Assembly (NCBI GenBank): GCA_022539475.1
Contig: VCMS01000102.1
Location: 1 to 64,000, forward strand
Reading direction: 5' to 3'
DNA from: Gracilaria domingensis
Taxonomy: Eukaryota; Rhodophyta; Florideophyceae; Gracilariales; Gracilariaceae
Length of the DNA stretch: 64,000 nucleotides
Below the pieces are notes generated by a model. The model made no database searches and was not told where the DNA came from. It was given only the letters and a program-made list of their open reading frames with translations. The position numbers and the translations under genes were made by a program. Positions within the stretch are counted from its first letter, which is position 1; every line of letters starts with the position of its first letter. Below, piece after piece: positions 43,236 through 56,527 of this stretch.

Positions 43236-46200
43236 AAGGTTATGGGCCCAGCCCACGTCGAAAGCTACAGTCACGCTTAGAAGTCGGCCATAAATCAGTC
43301 TATCCGAACAACGTAGAAGTTCGAAGTCGAATATAACAAACAAAATTTATTATTCGAAGATCGTTTAGAAACGAAGAATATCGTACCGTACATCCGTTTT
43401 ATTGAACTGTAAAAATGGATTCCGAAGACCGAAACCCTTTCAAAATCGAGAAGCTAAATGGGGATAATTATTTCTCATGGAAGTTCAGAATGATTAATTA
43501 TCTAAAGAAGAAGAACTATTGAAAGGCTGTTTTAGAAGAAGAAAATAATGCACAAGCAAATGAAAAGGCTCTTATAGACATTTGTTTGTCAGTCGATGAC
43601 AATCAAATTGTTTATGTTGAGGAAGCCAAAAGTGGTACAGAAGCATGGCAATCCCTTGCTAAAGTTTATGAAAACAAAGGAATTGCTCACAAAATGGATG
43701 TTGAAGAGCGTTTTGTTTCTAAGAAATTAGGCCAAAATGAGTCTGCCAAAGAACATATAGAAGAGCTTAAAAAGCTCAAAACAAAACTTCAACAGCTTGG
43801 TGTACAGAAGTCAAAGGAAGAATATATTATGCGATTATTAAGAAGTCTACTAAAATCATACGAAAGTCTCGTGGTGACGCTGGAAAATATTGCAGAAAAA
43901 TTGAGCATAGAAGAAATACATGCTCGAATACTTCGAGAAGAATCCAGGCAAAATGTCAACAACGAAGAAACAGTATCAGGAAATTTACTACAGTCAAAAT
44001 CAAACCAGCAGAAGAATTGATTCCCTTCTAAATGCCACTACTGCCATAAAAGAGGACACAAAATTGCAGACTGCCAAAACTTGGCAATTATTTCTCATGG
44101 AAGTTCAGAATGATTAATTATCTAAAGAAGAAGAACTATTGAAAGGCTGTTTTAGAAGAAGAAAATAATGCACAAGCAAATGAAAAGGCTCTTATAGACA
44201 TTTGTTTGTCAGTCGATGACAATCAAATTGTTTATGTTGAGGAAGCCAAAAGTGGTACAGAAGCATGGCAATCCCTTGCTAAAGTTTATGAAAACAAAGG
44301 AATTGCTCACAAAATGGATGTTGAAGAGCGTTTGTTTCTAAGAAATTAGGCCAAAATGAGTCTGCCAAAGACTGCAAAAGAAGAAAGATTATGGAAAGAA
44401 TCTACAAAATCATACGAAAGTCTGTGACGCTGAAATACAGAAAAAAAAAAAAAAATCAAACGAAAAATAAAAATCAAAAAAAAAACAAAATTACTACAGT
44501 CAAAATCAAAAGCAGAAAATATCCTTTAAATGCCAACCATAAAAGAGGACACAAAATTGCAGACTGCCGAAAACGAAAGAAGGAGGAACAAAAATCTAAA
44601 AGTGCTTCCAACGAACACAAAAATTTGGGAACATTTTTAATGGCTGGTGCGGAACGAGAAAAACTTTCTGGAGTGTGGTACATTGACTCAGGTGCGTCAT
44701 TTCACATGACAAATAATGGAATGTGGCTAAACCCTGAAACAATTGAAAAAATCGAGCCCATATGTATCCGTCTTGGAGATGGTACTACCGTAATGTTCAA
44801 TATGAAAGGAAATATTGACATTGAGATTTACCGGAATAGGAATAGAAATATAATTTCTGTTCATGATGTTCTGTATGTACCGAAAATAACCACAAACATT
44901 CTATCAGTCGGCCAAAAAGAACGGAGGGGCCACGAAATTCAGTTCAAAAATGGATACTGCAGAATATTTTCGAGTGAAAATAATGAGAAGCTCTTGGAAG
45001 TCAGAAGAAAAAATTCTATCTATTGTTTTAAAGGAACAAAAGAGGACAAAAATAATTTAGTCGCCTACACAGCAACTCTCAGTAGACAGGAACTTTGGCA
45101 TGCTCGCTTTAAGCATGTTGGAAAATCTGTTCTATCACAAATTATTTTCCATCAAACTGCCGTGGGTATTCCAGAAAAACTCGAACAGATGGACATAAGA
45201 AATTGTCGCGGTTTTGCCTTAGGAAAAATGGTATCACGATCATTTCCATCAATTGAAAAATTCCAGTCTACCGAGAGATTACAACTCATCCACAAGGATT
45301 TATGTGGTCCGATGAGTGTACGGTCTAAAGGAGGAAAATTATATTTTATTACCTTTACCGATGACTACACTAGAAAATCGTTCGTATATTTCTTACAAAA
45401 AAAGGAGGAAGCTCTGGATAAGATCAAAGAATTTTTACGACTCGTTGAAAATCAAACTGGACTGTCTGTCAAGAGAATTAGAAGCGACAGGGGTGGAGAA
45501 TATATTTCCAATGCAACGAAAAATTATTTTAAACAGAAAGGAATTATTCACGAACCCACAGGATCGTATCAACCCCAACAAAATGGAATCGCAGAAAGGA
45601 TAAATCGAACGCTCTGTGAAAAAGTTCGATGCATGCTATTTTATCAGGATTTATCAAGACAGTTCTGGGCTAAAGCAATACAGACAGCAAATACACTAAG
45701 AAATTTTATGCCGACGAAAGTTCTTATGGACAAAAGCCCGCATGAAAAATGGTCAGAACAAAAACCAGATGTATCCCATCTGCCAGTATTTGGATGCAAA
45801 GCGTATGTTTTTATTCCAAAAGAAAACAGAAAGAAGCTAGACCCGAAATCTAGACTCTGCACATTTTTAGGATATGAAGGAGCAAGCTATCGATTTATGA
45901 ACGACTCTACAAAGAAATTGGTTGTTTCCTCAACAGCAAAATTTCTTGAGGCACCGAAGGAAACTTTTATTGATATTGAACCGGAAACTATTGAGGAAAC
46001 CTTCGAAAAAATTTCTGGTACCCCTAAGGAAATTTCAGAACAGTCTAAAACTCTTATAGAAATTTCTAATAATTCCGAGGACCCTGAGAAAGCTCCTAGG
46101 CGAAGTGGAAGAATTAGAAAACAGCCAGCCTGGCTATCCTATGGTCATGCAGATTCTGACGAAGACACAGCTGCAGGGGCCGTTATGATGATGGCAAATG

Positions 46201-47760
46201 AAATTGAGCCAATATCAGTTGAAGAAGCATTGGCCGGTCCATCACATAATTTATGGAGAGATGCTATGGAAAAAGAAATGGAATCTTTACAAGAGAATAA
46301 TTCTTGGACGGTGGTCCCAAGGACACCAAACATGAAAATCATTTCACCAAAATGGGTTTTTAAAATTAAACCCGAGACCAAAATTCAGAAGAAAATATTC
46401 AAAGCACGACTGGTGTGCAAGGGTTATCAACAAAAATATGGGATTGATTGTAATGAGACATACGCCCCCGTAGTAAGAATGGCGTCTCTCAGAACAATGT
46501 TGGCAATTGCTCTACACAAAAATATGCATATACATCAAATGGATGTTGAAACGGCATTTCTTAATGGTGTACTGGAAGAAGAAATTTTTATGGAACTGCC
46601 GGAGGGTTACAGGAACTCAGAAAATTCCGAAAATGTATGCAAGCTGAACAAGGCAATCTACGGACTGAAACAAGCTCCCAGAGCTTGGTACAATATGATT
46701 AGCTCTGTTTTGAACAATATGCATTTTTCAAAATGTCATGCGGACCGTGGACTATTCGTGGCAAATTATAATGGTTCTGATATTTTTATACCACTTTATG
46801 TCGACGATATTGTAATCGCATGTCAAAGCATGGAGGTTCTAAATATTATCAAAAATGAACTCAGCAATCATTTTAAAATGAAGGACTTGGGAGAGATCAA
46901 GCACATTTTGGGAATCGAAATCAAGTATGACAAAGAAAATGGAACAATGCAATTTAGTCAAAATGCATACATCCACAATATTCTCAACAGATTTCAGATG
47001 GAAAATTGCAAAGGTATAGAGACGCCTATGGAAGCGAAGAAAATATTTTCTAAGTGCAGGGAAGAAGAGAAAGTGAATAATATTCCATACAGAGAATTAA
47101 TCGGATCTCTTATGTATTTAATGCTTGGTACTCGACCCGATTTGGCTCATGCTGTTGGTACACTAAGTCAATTTTGTGAAAAACACAGCATGGAACATTG
47201 GACAGGGTGCAAAAGGGTTCTGAGATATATTCAGAAGACAGCAAAATTCTCTTTGGTCTATGAAAAATCAAGCAAACCGACGCCAACTATTTATAGTGAC
47301 TCAAGCTGGGGAAATACTGAGAACAGAAAATCCATATCCGGGTATGCCACATTTTACGGAAGCTGTTTACTTTCTTGGAGTAGTCGAAAGCAAAATTGTG
47401 TTGCTTTATCCTCCACAGAGGCAGAATTAATTTCTGCTACAGAAGCTGTCAAGGAAGGAAAGTGGTTACTGAAGATTTTATTGGAACTCTTATCAACAAG
47501 TCAGGCACCGTTGAAAGTGTTTTTGGACAATCAATCTACAATTGCAATATCAAAAATGGAAGGCAGTCATGGAAAGTCGAAGCATATGGCCATCAGATAT
47601 TTTTATATTCAAGACTGTATCGAAAGTGGAGAATTGGAAATTGTTTACTGCCCTACAGATGTTATGACGGCAGATATATTCACTAAGGCACTACAGAAAA
47701 TTAAGCACTATCGTTTCATGGAGAGTTTGGGACTGAAGCAGTTATCAAGTTGAGAGGGGG

Positions 47761-48026
47761 TGTTGTAGAAGCATCTAGAAGCTTTTCAGAAGCAACTGGA
47801 AACTACTTCTTTCTAGACAATTCTAGAATGTTCTATAGAAGATATAAGTAGAAACATTTATTGCGTAATGATAGAAACTCTATAGAAGTCTAGAACACTA
47901 TAGAACTTTATTGAAACAGTATAAAAGAGTAGAAGAGAACTCCAGTTTGACGGAAGATAGAAGTCAAGCCGAGTGTCAGCGATTTAAACCACTTTTTGTT
48001 TATCCTAAGCGTTTCTATCTACAACA
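47761..48026 (+). repeat. 3' LTR of copia-2
   Basis: 266 bp, about 99% identical to its partner. Confidence 0.95.
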
Positions 48027-48195
48027 AGTGGCACCACACACGTAGTATGTACTCGAATCTTGCCACCTTCCGCGTTGGCGAAGCAAGCGTCAGCAGCGAG
48101 AGGTCCCTTCAATTAAAGTGACATATGCGTCACATGCATTCATTGTCGATTATGTTGATCACGTGGACTTCACATGGGGTTTCGCAATAGTGCAG
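48027..48195 (-). repeat. RLRSR unit, copy A, distal upstream end
   Basis: It matches about 63040-63215 (gacatatgcgtca, cgtggacttcacatggg). It continues copy A on the far side of copia-2. Confidence 0.7.
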
Positions 48196-48199
48196 TTTC

Positions 48200-49385
48200 T
48201 CTCCCGTAGCCTACGCAGTACAACATCTACCTTCTTATCTTCCCGCGGTGATCTAAAACTTCGTAGTACGTGCAAGCCTCCTCACCGCAGAGATCAAAAA
48301 CTCCTATAAAGGCGAGGTCCAACGTAATGTACATACCTGTCACAAAACCAAATCCTACCTGTCATCAGCAGCTGACACCACCACAATACTGTGATTGGCT
48401 TGCGATTAGCTGGCAAGAGGCACTTGGACCGTTGGCTGTGGCAGACGGGCAACCGCTGCGCCTGACGCATACTTTCGGTCTGATTGATGTCGGCTTTTCT
48501 CACGCATCGCCTCAATGTCAGCGGCGATGACATTCTCAGGGTAAGATAAGTGCAATGCGATGGGAAGCGGTTAGTAAAGAGGTAGCAATGGGGACGATGG
48601 ACTTTCGCAGTTTCGATGTAAGGTTGGCAACGAGGCACAGTTTGTGGAGGGACTGGTAAGACATCTGCGTCTGCTCTTGCTTTAGGTACGGCTGTGTTCG
48701 TGGTAGAAGATATTGTCAAGCGGACGCAGTTAATATATACCTGGGAAGAGCAAGAAATGGCAAAACTTTCAAAACAGTGAAAAACATATATTTTTGCGCC
48801 AATCAGTAGTCGTGAATTGTTGTAAAAGTTTCGTAATCTACTGCATCTTTGCCTACAGAGTATTGAAATGTTCAAAACACGTTTTGAATAAAATCACACA
48901 TTTTAAACGCGTTTTATACGTATTCAATACTCGACAACGTTCAAAACACGTTTGTGGCCCGTCAAACGGTACACGTGACAGGCGTACGTGTCTACACTGC
49001 TGCGTTGTGCCCAACGCAGCGGAAATACAGATTATAGTTTAAAAATGCTTTATTGTAGTAAATCCTATCTTAGGTTTAGTTAGTTTTCTACGCAGAGTTT
49101 ACCTTGCGTGTGGCCAGAAGACGCCGCACTACAAGCAGGGCGACATGAGATTGTCTACTTAATTAGCAGAAAGCGCTCCGACGCTGACCACCCGACCTCA
49201 TCGGCTGTCAATTGCCAAATTCGTGGTCACCACGGGAGGCGCCTGCGCTTGCGCAAGTACACGTGCATTCCACGCTGTGTACCGCGTTGCGTAAGCGCCC
49301 CTTATGACGCTATATGCGCTAAAAGTATCTACCACCTACCCCTCTTTTACGCTAGTACCGTAGATACAACGCACCATTGGCCAAG
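48200..49385. other. Intergenic, no gene seen; fold-back at 48861-48935
   Basis: gtattgaa/ttcaatac encloses several cgttttaaa-like words, similar to those at 53260-53345. Nothing coding is recognised. Confidence 0.4.
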
Positions 49386-49387
49386 CC

Positions 49388-49440
49388 AACCGTACCGTCG
49401 ATTCTCGCCGGGAATCGACGGTGCGGTTGTGTATAAAAGG
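49388..49440 (+). promoter_or_regulatory. TATA box (49431-49440) with an 18-bp palindrome directly upstream
   Basis: gtataaaagg follows a hairpin of about 17-bp arms (aaccgtaccgtcgattc / gaatcgacggtgcggtt). It would drive the pyrimidine-rich leader of the element below. Confidence 0.55.
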
Positions 49441-52400
49441 CCCGGAGCAGTCGCCTCCGACTCAACTTCGGCCAGACCACTTCCCCTTCGACGACCTTCC
49501 CCCACACCCACTCCTCATCTCTTTTCCTCTTTGTCGTCTCAATCTTCTTCCCCCCACCCTCAACCTCTCTATTTTTCCGCCTTTGGCGGCTTGGTCTCAC
49601 CGCCTCCAACGTTCCCTGCTACTCACAAAGCCCCTTTTCTGGGCTCGTCTCGTGTGAGTCGGCAAAGCGTCCGTACTACCCTACTGTTGGGTTGGCCTTG
49701 TGCGGGCGTGCCTCTCTCTCCCGAAGTCCGCTCTTCTTGGATCCCCGTCTCTCCGTCTTCTCCGTGGTGGTTTTTTTGTTACCGTTCTTTCCCGTTTCTC
49801 CCCGCCGCGGTTGTCTTTGTTGTTGTCCCTCTCCGTTCCTCCGTCGTTGTGCGGGCCTTCTCTGCCTGCATCTGTCCGCTTGCTTCTCTCGTCGGCCTTG
49901 GACTCTGGTATCGTTGGTTCTTTCGCGTTGCGATTCCGTTCCTCACATAGTGTTGCTTTGCACCTGTTGTTGCTAGACACACTGTGTGATACGGCGTAAG
50001 GTTCCTATTAACCTACGGCCCTGAGGCAATCATTCAAGAGTAAGTTGTTCTCAGCTACTCTTTTGGCATTTTGTGTGACTACTAACTTCTTGTTTGTTTC
50101 ACATCAAGTGCCAAGGTCTTTCGTTTCATCCAGCGAGTATTCGTCCGTGGTTGACCCGGATGAGCGTCTAGAAGAAGTCTCCAATCCCGTTCCGCAGATA
50201 AAGGAGTCGGCTGTGCAGCCTCTTGACGGGCCACGCGAGCGCCACATCTTTCGCGTAGCCACTCAGAAGGAGAAGCGCCGTCGTAACCCTCCGCCGCGTA
50301 AGCGAATCTTCAAACGCTGTCGTGTCTGTGACATCAAGGTCCAGAGCCAGAGTCAGCTTGAAGTCCATCAAGCCGGCCGTCGCCATCGCAGAGCTTTGCG
50401 CCGTGCAAACTACACCGAGCTGGATATTCACTGCAAGGATTGCGACATCCGGTTCTCTAAAGCCCACGATTTGCGCGTCTACTACAGGAGCCGCCGTCAT
50501 CGTGCGACACTTAGAAAGAAGAACAATACTATCTTTTAGAGCACAGGTCTCTCTTTTCATTGTCCAGTTGTGACACATTTCTATTCATATCTCATTACAT
50601 ATATTATCCTTGTTTGTTCTTCTTTATCTTCTTGTCTATCGTTTCGTATCCCTCTTCTGTTCTTGTGTTCGTGCTTTGTTGCTTGGCTTCTGCCGCACTC
50701 TATCTACGTAAGCTTATATTTGGCTAGTGCTTCTTCGTCCGATTGGACTGGTACTCTACGAGAGCAAACTTTATTTTTATTGTTTTTGCCCCCTTTGGCT
50801 GTAACCGCCGACGTCATCACCAAAATGGCGTTTTCATGGTACTCTCGCCGAGGTGCCCTTGGCCCCGATACTATGGACACCTCGACGCCTCTCTTCGACG
50901 GATACAATTCCGATGTTGGTGGATTTCTCTTTTTCTTCGAGAACGTTGCCACCCGTGGAAAGTCTGATGAGGAGCGTTCCTCCAAAATCTTGGGCTTCCT
51001 AAGTGGTGACGCCTTCGATCATTATTATAATAATTTCTCCGTAGATGGCGTGCTCACCCCGAACGCGGCCAACTACATATCAGTTAAGAAGTCCTTGCTC
51101 GATCGCTTTGGCGCTGCTGAGGAACCCGAGGAGTATATCCGAGAAGCTGTGACTGCCCGTTTGGACTACGGTGATCTCCTTGGTTCCCTCCAGCGCATGG
51201 ACGCTTGCTTTGACAAGGCCGAGTTCAACGCGAAGGCCAAGTTCGGCCTTCTCCGTAAAGCAGTTATGGAGTACACAGACTTAGCTCAGTTTGTGATATT
51301 CCGCGGAGCAAGCGACTATAAGTCGCTGAAAGGTCTCATCAAGTCCTTTGCGGTCGGCAAGAAAGCCCTCGGAGCAGGCGGTTCACTGGCGTTTATGCCT
51401 CCTCCGAAGAAAGTGTTACAAAGGAAGCCCGTCGACCCTTCTGATAGGGATCCCACTGCAGACAAGGTGGATCAGCTAGCTAGTCAGCTGGCAGAACTCA
51501 CTCTCCTGATGAAGAAGAAGTCAGTACCACCTCCGAAGGCTGATGGAGAGCAAGTTTGTGGCTACTGTCAGAAGCCTGGTCACTTTTCTACTCGCTGTCG
51601 GCAGAATCCGCATCGCGATACGCGTTATGGGGGCTGTGGAAAGATGGGGCATTCCATCGCAACGTGTTGGAAGCGCCATTCGGAAAAGAAGGTCCGTTTC
51701 GATGCCGAAAATCAGAAAGAAGTCCCGGAAGTTCCCATACCCAACCAAGTTTCTGTAGTCACCGAGGATGACCTTCAGGATTGCAAAACTGTAGCGATGG
51801 CCAAACGAGCCGCTGATGGCGCCCCATTGCCAAGGCAGGCCCGCCTGGAACATCGGGTCGGTGTCAAGGAGCTTCTGAATCCAGCAAGCGACACCCTATT
51901 TCGCTGATTCGCTCAGCTACGCGTAATCGATCCGGGAAGCCTAAGAAGGCCTCCACAAAGAAGCTCTCTGGTAAGTAAATGCTCCAGGAGCACGCCGGAA
52001 AGTATAACGTAATGGAGGAGCTCGCGAATGCCCCGACCAGACTCACATTCGGTAAACTCATTCGCGGAGACGCCGATGAGGCCAAGAAAGATCTGCGTCG
52101 GATCATCTCTGGCCGTTCAACGACCAGAAAGGTCAATGCGACCCAGGTCGAGCGTGAAAACTCTCGTCTTAAGGTTGTGCCTATTACAGTCTATGGGACC
52201 ATGACCCAAGCCCTTTTGGACTCGGGCGCTGTCCCGAATCTAATGTCAGCAGAACTAGCGGACCATCTGCTACTGACACCGAACCCCACTGAGAGCACGA
52301 TTAAAGTAGCTGATGGCAATGTTGCCCGCATTCGGGGTACTCTAGAGAGCGTTCCTGTAAGGTTCGATGACCTGCGAGTATCCCTCGAGTTTCTTGTTAT

Positions 52401-52750
52401 CGAGAAGTCCCCCTTCGATGTAATCATCCGGAACCCCACGCTATAAAGGCTGCATGCCTGTATCGATCTTGGAACGCAAGAAGTCTTCATGAGTTACAAC
52501 AAGAAGCACGTCGTTATAGGACTCGACTCCGATCGTTCCGGATTAGAAGCATTTGTCCCGTTGTCTGAGACAGACAGCGAAGATTTCACGTCAGACTCTG
52601 ATTCTATCCCGTCTGACTCTGAAGAAGAGTCGGAGGACTTTGCTAACCTCCCCCTTCCAAAGCAGCGAACCCCTGGTGGCGCCGAAGTGACCTTAGTAAG
52701 AGTAATCGACACCCTCTCCCAGTCTGCCATATCTGACCGTCCCGCAACCA
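49440..52750 (+). mobile_element. Incomplete LTR-type retroelement: leader, zinc-finger frame, gag, protease
   Basis: Parts in order are: a C/T-rich leader; an intron-like segment (50040-50108); a zinc-finger frame (about 50109-50539); gag (about 50825-51907) with a capsid-like region and two zinc-knuckle-like motifs (CGYCQKPGHFSTRC); and a retroviral-type protease (about 51979-52446, ALLDSGAVPNLMS). No reverse transcriptase, integrase or paired LTRs were found. The family resembles Ty3/gypsy-like gag-protease, but assignment is uncertain. It is broken or incomplete with a few breaks. It may have been a gag-only dependent element. Confidence 0.7.
50040..50108 (+). other. Intron-like segment
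   Basis: It has a GTAAGT donor at 50040, a TACTAAC branch motif at 50080-50086, a T-rich stretch and an AG at 50107-50108; 69 bp. These are textbook spliceosomal signals in the leader of the zinc-finger frame. Confidence 0.55.
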
Positions 52751-55320
52751 TGGCCGCCGCACCGCCGGGCCATCGCGCTACTGCATCGCCGGGCCACCCT
52801 GCAATCGCGCCAAAGCGCCACCGGGCTACCGCGACGACAAATCTATTTATCTTTGGCCCCTGTTCCCTTTTCGCCGCGGTCGCGAGCGTGGCCGCCCTGG
52901 CCACGCATCTGGATTGTGTCTCGGCTTTGAGGACGTGCAAGCTTTTAAGCCTGGGTCGGGGACGCGCGCTTGCTGCTGGGTCTGTTCCAACTGCTGTGGC
53001 GCAGTTGTCGAGCGCCAGTGCTGGATGTTGCAACGAATTTGTCAACAAATTCCCATCTGTTGGCACGAGAACGCCCTATTTGGCAGAGGATATGTCTTCG
53101 GAAGATACGATGGCCGCTGTTAGTGGTTCATTAAATATTGGAAGTGATCTCTGGTGTGTAGTTACACACTGTGTACTATACACTGTGTAGTGATACAGTA
53201 GCGGATGGAGTACTCGCAATTTTAAATTCAAACCTTCAAAGTTTATTGAGCCTTTTCTGAACCCCTTTCAAACGTTTTAAACGTCTGAAAAACGTTTAAA
53301 ACGTATGGAAAAAGTATTGAACGTTTTAAATGTTTCCATACTACAGAAAGGCAAACCTATTACAGTGGCACCGTGTCTGCAGCCAAAATGTTCGCAAATA
53401 TTGCCGTAGATGTCGGAAAATGTGAATATGTCGATGATACACCTTTACCAAAAGTAGAACGTTTGTATCATCGAATATTTGCGTTGTTAGGTCCTCAAAG
53501 AAGAATATCTTGCTAGGCGATAGAATGCTCCAGTGGAGTACTTGGTTCTGATTCTTAAGTAAATATCATAATTCAAAAACTATGCCGTACTCAAGACCGC
53601 CATATAGCAACAAAATTGCTATATAAGGCGGTTTAGTACGGAAAGGTGCGGGAAAATCGTGTTCTGTGAAAAAGAATACTTGTATGGGTCTTAATCATTC
53701 ACAATACTCATACATAGCACGATAAATTTCATTGTTGTATCGACACAAGTACGTTTACATTAACGAAGCACTCTAAGTAGCATATATTTAATCAATTTCC
53801 AAAATTACAAATCTTCCATGTCAGCAGTAGTTGTCACACTTTGATGACGTGTGAAACGTACATTGTTGCTAAGATGTTGCATAAATCTTTTCTTTGAATA
53901 AGATGTTAATTTTGCCAAGTTGACACTTTTCCAAGTTTATAAATGCACAAATACACACATCTAGAGCATACTTACAAACACTGTATCTTCAACTTAGAGT
54001 GTTTGTTCGCCTTCAAAAGCTATTTACCAAATAAACAACATTAGATTATCAAGTACGACAAAGTTCATTAAAAATAGTTAGCGTTTAACAACGTTACAAG
54101 CTTTGTAACTTTGATATATGTGCTGAAAAAAGGAGCATATATGCTTTTTATAAGTAGAAGCATTAGTAAAAACTACTCTGCTTTACAGCTCTTGAACGCA
54201 GCAGTCTAAACTAATTGTAATTCTTTTCCAATCGTGATGTGTCTTGCCAGAACAGAACTTACTACTACAAATATATAAGGACTTAAATATTTGCCAGAAT
54301 GTGTATATTCACATCGATGTGAACATGTGAAAATGTTTTGGAGATATTTGCGTCATAACGTCATGTACAGGCTAATTAACCTATTTGTGTACTGTATAGC
54401 TCTCTCTATTGTTTTGTCGAATGTCACGCAAATTTTCAAACAATACCTAAGGTTTTTCTCTTAGTATGCACTTGAAAAGGCTTTCGGGTACCGCTCTTAG
54501 CAGAGGTATTCTCCCTTTACAGCGCGTATTCTAATTTTTTCATGTATCGTAATAAAAAAATTTTTGCATGCTGTATATCTCTTTTTGCTGAATTTGACTT
54601 ATTTCCCGCAGCTTTCTGAGTACTTATGTTGTTATGATGAGGTCTTTGAAGTCACATTAGAGATCTTCAAGAGTACTGCGACATAGCTACAAATATATCC
54701 ATGTGTTGGGTGAAAGACACTTTTACTCGTCGAGAACAAAGCTAATTGATAACCAATCCTCCGGGAAATATACACTTTCCCACTGATCTATGCCGATTTA
54801 GCCAGCCGAAATGACAACGTTCGTTTGTTTCGTCAATAAGGCCTGGTGCACTGTCAGCAATATATACCCTACTACGCATACAACGGTGCTTGTGCTATTA
54901 TTCTGTAATTATAGTAGTTCATAAATGTCTGACAGTGAACTTGTGCCTCATTTGCTATTTCCCGCTCTTCCCTGCTCCACATTACAATGCGACGCTGATA
55001 TCACGGATGTTTGAAATCCATATTGCTCTACATTTATTTGACAGCGATATCTCTTTCTCAACACCACATACCTCTACGTGTTTGGTCTCATTCGTCTCGT
55101 TGAAGAACAGCAGGTTTCTAGGGACTTTGAGATCAAGGTGCAATACGTCTCATGTACACTACTACTGAAGTTCATATGGCTCCTTCGTCTTTGGGCCATC
55201 GCACTTTGCAGATCGCGGAGGTAGAACAACACAATTTGCATGCCACCGATCCAATTACAATTGTTCTAGAGGACAAGGTTGGGGCTTCCAGCGTGAAGGA
55301 TGTCGTTCTGAACGACTTCA
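52750..55320. other. AT-rich intergenic DNA, no gene seen
   Basis: 53200-54900 is AT-rich with no long frames. It has imperfect fold-backs at 53585-53641 (ccgtactcaagaccgcc.../...ggcggtttagtacgg) and about 53395-53490 (gcaaatatt...aatatttgc with cgatgatac/gtatcatcg inside), and cgttttaaacgt-like words at 53260-53345. Confidence 0.45.
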
Positions 55321-55324
55321 CAAT

Positions 55325-55994
55325 TACAATTTGCCAAAATTATTTTAGTTGCAGCTCCCCCTTACAAACTAGAGATCGATATACATCAACAACGTCTGTT
55401 CCGTGCACAGCTCGCACCCTGAACAGCCCCCCCACAGCAGCTCCTCTTCCTTCCCCGCTGCGCCGCCTTCCCCCGGTCCGCCGTCCCCTGGTCCGCCGAA
55501 CACGTTCCCCGTCCGCTGAGGCCCAGCCCGCGCCCACGCATCGTCGCTCTGCGCCTCCCGCCCCGCTTCATCTGAAGCCGCCTCTCGCGGCATGAAGCCC
55601 TCGCGCGTACTGAACGCGACGCCCGCCGCCGCCGCCTCTGCCAGACTGGCGTAGTGCGCCAAACTCTGACCGCTATCTTTTTCCATCGCGCGGCGTTGCT
55701 CTAAGAAGCGTGTCGTCTTCCATTCGCGAGATAGCGATGGGGACAGAGCTCGCGCGATGGTGCGATCGAGGACGGCGACGGGCGAACGTCGGCGTTTCAG
55801 AGGCGGGGGGGTGTTTGCCGCCGTAGCCGCTGCAGCGTCGGGCGAAAAAACAAGGGGACTTTGCAGAGCTTCACTGACGGTGCTGTCACCTGACAGGAAG
55901 CTCGCATCTCTCTTGCGTCCTCGACTCTGCGATGACGGTGCAGGCGGCGGTGTCGTCGGCGGGGTCTGGGTGCGCACAGACTTGCGGGTGGCGA
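55325..55994 (-). pseudogene. RLRSR unit copy B, C-terminal half of the protein
   Basis: The minus strand is open from the copia-3 junction (55994) to a stop at 55369. It covers RDASFLSGDSTVSEALQS, TRFLEQRRAMEKDSGQSLAH, REGFMPREAASDEAGRE and a C-terminal end with KEEELLWGGCSGCELCTEQT. The same C-terminal sequence is recognisable beside copy A. The gene is split here by copia-3; its N-terminal half is at 61991-62368. Confidence 0.6.
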
Positions 55995-56478
55995 TGTCGA
56001 GTGTTGACACTAACGTGAGACAGAAAGAGGTTGTCTGTGCTCAACTGTCATCAAGTTGAATTTATGGTTTACAGAGAACAAGAGGTAAATGAATTGCCTT
56101 GTGTAAACAGTACTGAACGTGACAATGTAGATGACATTGTACTTTGTTGACCAGTACTTAGGTAGCTACATCTAGACAAGAACAATAAAGAAGACGATCT
56201 ATCGATTATTACCACACTACTACTATACTGCACCTTGCATCTTCTATCATTCCGAGAGTTCGCTTCGCGGCAGCCCTCAACCACCGGCACCATCGCCAGT
56301 GGAATCGACAGATCGTCTCCCACTCAGCCTATCAGCAGGCCGGTGGTGGACTGTTTCTGTGAGAAGCACAGACTTTGGCGCAACAGCCCAGCAGAGGGCC
56401 GTCCGTCAGAGCGAGAGCTTAACACAGTGTCACTGCACTCTCTGCAGTACACTCTCTCTTTCAGGCTGTGTTTTTACA
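55995..56478 (+). repeat. 5' LTR of copia-3
   Basis: 484 bp, TGTCGAG...TTTACA. Confidence 0.95.
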
Positions 56479-56527
56479 GTTATAACTGTACGGTCGACCA
56501 CAATTGTAACGATTACTCAGCTTGATC

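Larger units (their letters stand above)
42970..48026 (+). mobile_element. Ty1/copia retroelement copia-2, same family as copia-1
   Basis: Two 266-bp LTRs flank an initiator-Met-type primer site (about 43237), a gag region (about 43414-44020), a long pol region (about 44600-47753: protease, integrase, reverse transcriptase with LYVDDIVIAC, RNase H) and a gagaggggg purine tract. The 5-bp duplications AGTGG lie at 42965-42969 and 48027-48031. The LTRs differ at about two bases, so it is young. Most of pol looks whole; the element as a whole is broken in a few places. Confidence 0.95.

Noticed and set aside
49108-49950. 280-codon plus-strand frame across the TATA box
   Set aside because: It spans a promoter and a pyrimidine-rich leader; the protein is low-complexity with no motif.
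55369-56010. Start codon for RLRSR copy B inside the copia-3 LTR
   Set aside because: The apparent start lies in inserted LTR sequence; the family start is at 62363-62368.
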